A stretch of 18,294 bases of DNA from Eggerthella sp. CAG:298. GTDB taxonomy: Bacteria; Actinomycetota; Coriobacteriia; Coriobacteriales; Eggerthellaceae. Below are positions 16,055 through 18,294 of this stretch, piece by piece (the stretch's first letter is position 1; each line of letters begins with the position of its first letter). Position numbers and translations under genes: made by a program. The stretch is taken from contig FR895149.1 in assembly GCA_000435675.1 (NCBI GenBank), forward strand, positions 19,376 through 37,669, written 5' to 3'. Under the pieces are notes generated by a model that was given only the letters and a program-made list of their open reading frames with translations, was not told where the DNA came from and did not search any database.

Positions 16055-16080
16055 GCTCGAGCGGTGGTTGCTGCTCGAGC
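16055..16080. promoter_or_regulatory. GC-rich hairpin upstream of narG
   Basis: GCTCGAGC occurs at 16055-16062 and 16073-16080, each copy itself a palindrome, so an 8-bp stem with a 10-base loop can form. In minus-strand RNA it lies between the narK stop and the narG ribosome site, ending 20 bases before the narG ATG. No T-run follows. It may protect or process the narGHI message or act as a regulator site. Confidence 0.5.
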
Positions 16081-16129
16081 ACGTGGATGTTGGTCTTGGC
16101 ATGAAGCCCTAGTGTTGAAGCAGCCTTTC

Positions 16130-17422
16130 CTAGCAGCGGTTCGGCGCATTCTTCCTGTCGTAGAAGAAGACGTTGATCACCAAGATGGCGGCGAAAATGA
16201 CCGCGGATACCGCAAACATCACCAGCGGGCTCGTGGATGCGAGCAGAACGCCGATGGTGAACGGGCCGTATGCTCCGATAGCAGAGGTCCAGCCAACTAC
16301 TGCGCCACCTTGAACAGGCGGGAAGAGTACGGCCATCTGCTGAGTGGTGGAGGCGTTGCCGCATCCTGTCCAGAAGAACACCCACCACATCGCGATCATC
16401 CAGATCCAGCAACCCATAACGGAGTCGGGCTTATAGACGCACAGGAAGATGAGGCCGATGATCACTGCCGCAGCCATGATCGTGGTCACGCGCCCGCCGC
16501 GGATCTTGTCCGAGACCTTGCCTGCGCCGACGCGAGAAAGGGCACCGATAGCAGGACCGACCCATGCGAAGGCGATAGCGGAAGGGGCACCTTCGATGTG
16601 ATTGAATACGCCATCGCCCATCAGTGCGAAATGTGCGCCCAAACCTGCGAAGGTGGCGAACGTTCCGTAATAGAACAGCGTCATAAACCAGGTGTGCTTG
16701 CTCTTGAAGATGGAGAATTGCGTTTTGAAGTTTGCGGTAACTGGGACCGAACGCAGCAAGACGATGGCCAGGATGGAGAGGATCACCACGAGCGGGACCC
16801 ATATCCAGCCGGCGTTCTGGAGCCAGATCTCTTTGACCTGACCTGCTACGACCTCATGCTGCGGAGAGCCCAAGATCCCAAATACAGAAAACGTGATGAC
16901 GATCGGCGTTACGAATTGGACAAGCGAGGTGCCGAAGTCCGACAGGCCGCCTTGTACGCCGAGGGCAAAGCCGCGCTTGCTCTTCGGGAAGTAGTAATTG
17001 GTGGACGCCATGAGTCCTGAGAAGGTGCCGCCGCCAATACCAGCAAGGAAGGCGAACAGCATCAACACTTCGAAGGGAAGCCCTGGGTTCGTTACCGCGT
17101 ATATCCAGCACCCAAGCGGAATGAGCAGCAAGATGGTCGACATGAAGACTAGCTTGCGAGTACCCATTATGGGCGGTAAGAAGGTCCATAAGATACGCAA
17201 GGTGCCTGCTGAGAGGCCCACCATCGCCACGAGCCAATAGAGCTGGCTTGCATCAAGATGGAAACCGACGGCGTTGAGGTGCGGCGCCAGCGAGGGCACC
17301 AGATACCAAGCGCAAAAGCCGAAGGTCAACGAGAAGGTGGAGATCCATACCGTGGTCCAAGCTAAGCGCTTGTCCTATTTCTTCGGGTCTTCAGGATCCC
17401 ATTCTTTTATATCTGCTTTCAT
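16130..17422 (-). pseudogene. narK: Nitrate/nitrite transporter, interrupted by an in-frame stop
   Basis: NarK proteins are MFS carriers that bring in nitrate or exchange it for nitrite. From the ATG at 17422 the frame reads MKADIKEWDPEDPKK, then TAG at codon 16 (17377-17375), then DKRLAWTTVWISTFSLTFGF and on without further stops to 16130, 430 codons in all. The family has Trp at the stop position (KKWDKRLAW), so TGG to TAG is the simplest change. The rest looks sound: about 12 helices and the nitrate-signature-like GIGGGTFSGLMASTNYYFPK with GGLSDFGTSLVQFVTP. Rescue by a TTG at 17329 would give 399 residues lacking part of the first helix and is doubtful. A GGA-type ribosome site precedes 17422. 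The gene heads the minus-strand respiratory block, so a nonsense codon here might also reduce expression of narGHI. Confidence 0.85.
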
Positions 17423-17728
17423 GGCGATCACTTCCGTTCTTAGTGAATGCAACGGCCTCAAAACAGCGGTTGAAATGCCGTCTACATAAACCCTCCATGA
17501 GCATACCTAATCTTGTTAATTCAACAGTGCATGATGAATTGTTCTAATCTTTCTGTAGGTCTTTTGTTAGTTACTTGTTACCTATGCTGCTCGCCTGCGT
17601 TTTCATGTGAGACCTTGTGCCCTACGAGCTTGGATGCTCATTCGTTCTTCGGTTGAGGTTGCCTATAATGAGTTGAACACTGTTTTTGTCGATACCGAGC
17701 GCCTGTTCGTGTTTGAAAGGACTCTACG
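17423..17728. other. Divergent narK/narJ intergenic region with short repeated motifs
   Basis: This 306-bp AT-rich gap has no coding frame. It contains ATGAGCAT at 17497-17504 and its reverse complement ATGCTCAT at 17634-17641, so both flanking genes have ATGCTCAT upstream in the same orientation at similar distances. CTAATCTT occurs at 17507-17514 and 17544-17551. TTGTTA occurs at 17513, 17564 and 17575, the last two 11 bp apart. These look like possible regulator sites. No exact FNR box or paired NarL heptamers were found. Confidence 0.5.
17641..17669 (+). promoter_or_regulatory. Probable narJ promoter with perfect -10
   Basis: TATAAT at 17664-17669 is a perfect -10 hexamer 59 bases before the narJ ATG. 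The -35 position with a 17-base spacer (TTCGTT, 17641-17646) matches poorly, which suits an activator-dependent promoter. The ATGCTCAT motif at 17634-17641 lies directly at the upstream edge of that -35 position. Confidence 0.42.
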
Positions 17729-18294
17729 ATGATCTGGGAATTGAAAGCTCTTGCCTGTCTTCTGCTCTATCCGGATGACGACCTTCTGGAAAGCCTTCCC
17801 GAGATCGATGCGGTGTTGCAGAAGAGCGAAGAGTTGGAAGCTGGCTCGAAGAAGCGCCTGGATGAGTTCGTCGCATGGGTCAAAGGGACGGACCTTACCT
17901 CGCTCCAGTCCGCTTATGTGTCGACCTTCGATATCGGCAAGCATGCGAGCTTGAACCTCTTCGAGCACACGCAGGGCGATTCGCGCGATAGAGGACACGT
18001 GATGGTGGAGCTGAACAGGCTCTACAAAGAGCATGGACTCGATCTGACCACCACCGAATTGCCGGATCATCTGCCCGTCTTCCTTGAGTTCATCGCAGGG
18101 CTCGAGCGTGAAGATGCCATGCTCTGGCTCGAGAGCACGATCGAACCCATTCGCAAGATCGATCGAGAGCTCCAGCTTGATGAGAGCCCTTGGGAAGCCG
18201 TGAGTGCGGCGCTGATCGACTTCGCGGGGGCGGAGCGCGAAACATCCTCTGAGCGTTCGACTGCTGAGATGATCCCGTCGCTCGATGCGGAATA
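17729..18294 (+). CDS. narJ: Nitrate reductase assembly chaperone, truncated by the right edge
   Basis: NarJ is the dedicated cytoplasmic chaperone that holds NarG while molybdenum cofactor and FS0 are inserted and before it docks to NarI. The frame opens at ATG 17729 and runs 188 codons to the window end without a stop. Family features are the N-terminal ALACLLLYPDDDLLESLP, AYVSTFDIG, the signature-like FEHTQGDSRDRGHVMVEL and LPDHLPVFLEFIAGL. E. coli NarJ has 236 residues, so perhaps 40-60 residues are missing. AAAGGA lies about 8 bases before the start. It is on the opposite strand to narKGHI, whereas in the classic narGHJI order it sits between H and I, so its expression relies on a separate promoter. 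Confidence 0.93.
   Translation, partial: MIWELKALACLLLYPDDDLLESLPEIDAVLQKSEELEAGSKKRLDEFVAWVKGTDLTSLQSAYVSTFDIGKHASLNLFEHTQGDSRDRGHVMVELNRLYKEHGLDLTTTELPDHLPVFLEFIAGLEREDAMLWLESTIEPIRKIDRELQLDESPWEAVSAALIDFAGAERETSSERSTAEMIPSLDAE

Noticed and set aside
17375..17377. Pyrrolysine or other amber recoding in narK
   Set aside because: The expected residue is Trp, one base from TAG; no other gene in the window has an internal TAG that would suggest recoding.
17513..17524. FNR-like box TTG-N6-CAA in the narK/narJ region
   Set aside because: An FNR site needs TTGAT-N4-ATCAA, that is eight bases between TTG and CAA; only six are present and the inner bases do not match.
17579..17585. NarL-type heptamer TACCTAT
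   Set aside because: A single match to TACYYMT in AT-rich DNA with no inverted partner at the 7-2-7 spacing is not meaningful.

Overview
The window reads as a piece of an anaerobic, respiring bacterial chromosome with moderately high GC by eye (not counted). Its dominant content is a long minus-strand block for formate-dependent nitrate respiration. The mix of a menaquinone-type anaerobic respiratory locus, an [4Fe-4S] aldo/keto reductase, a DUF2148 ferredoxin-like protein and a GyrI-like protein would fit an anaerobic actinobacterium such as a coriobacterium (Eggerthellales). That placement is an inference from gene content and is weak. I see no mobile element, CRISPR array, tRNA or rRNA.

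Left part (1-3359): a probable divergent gene start at the left edge (minus strand, cut off by the window), a 380-bp AT-rich non-coding stretch, an aldo/keto reductase with two C-terminal Cys clusters, and a 14-helix-type MFS exporter, both on the plus strand. Middle (3394-4569): a two-gene minus-strand unit, a DUF2148 ferredoxin-domain protein followed by a GyrI-like small-molecule-binding protein.

Right part (4697-17422, minus strand): in transcription order narK (nitrate/nitrite transporter), narG, narH, narI (membrane-bound nitrate reductase alpha, beta, gamma), then a formate dehydrogenase alpha subunit, a four-cluster ferredoxin beta subunit and an NrfD-type membrane subunit. narJ, the chaperone for NarG, is not between narH and narI. 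It lies beyond narK, divergently transcribed, and runs off the right edge. Together these genes would oxidise formate, pass electrons to the quinone pool through the NrfD-type subunit, and reduce nitrate on the cytoplasmic side through NarGHI.

Two genes of this pathway are broken as written. narK has an in-frame TAG at codon 16, exactly where a Trp is expected. The formate dehydrogenase alpha gene has a one-base frame break near 8694-8702. Either the locus is decaying in this strain or the sequence carries errors; reads are needed to tell. Other points of interest are the lack of a twin-arginine signal and the use of Cys instead of selenocysteine in the formate dehydrogenase, strong hairpins just upstream of both catalytic-subunit genes, short repeated motifs in the narK/narJ divergent region, and a CxCxCxC motif in the DUF2148 protein.
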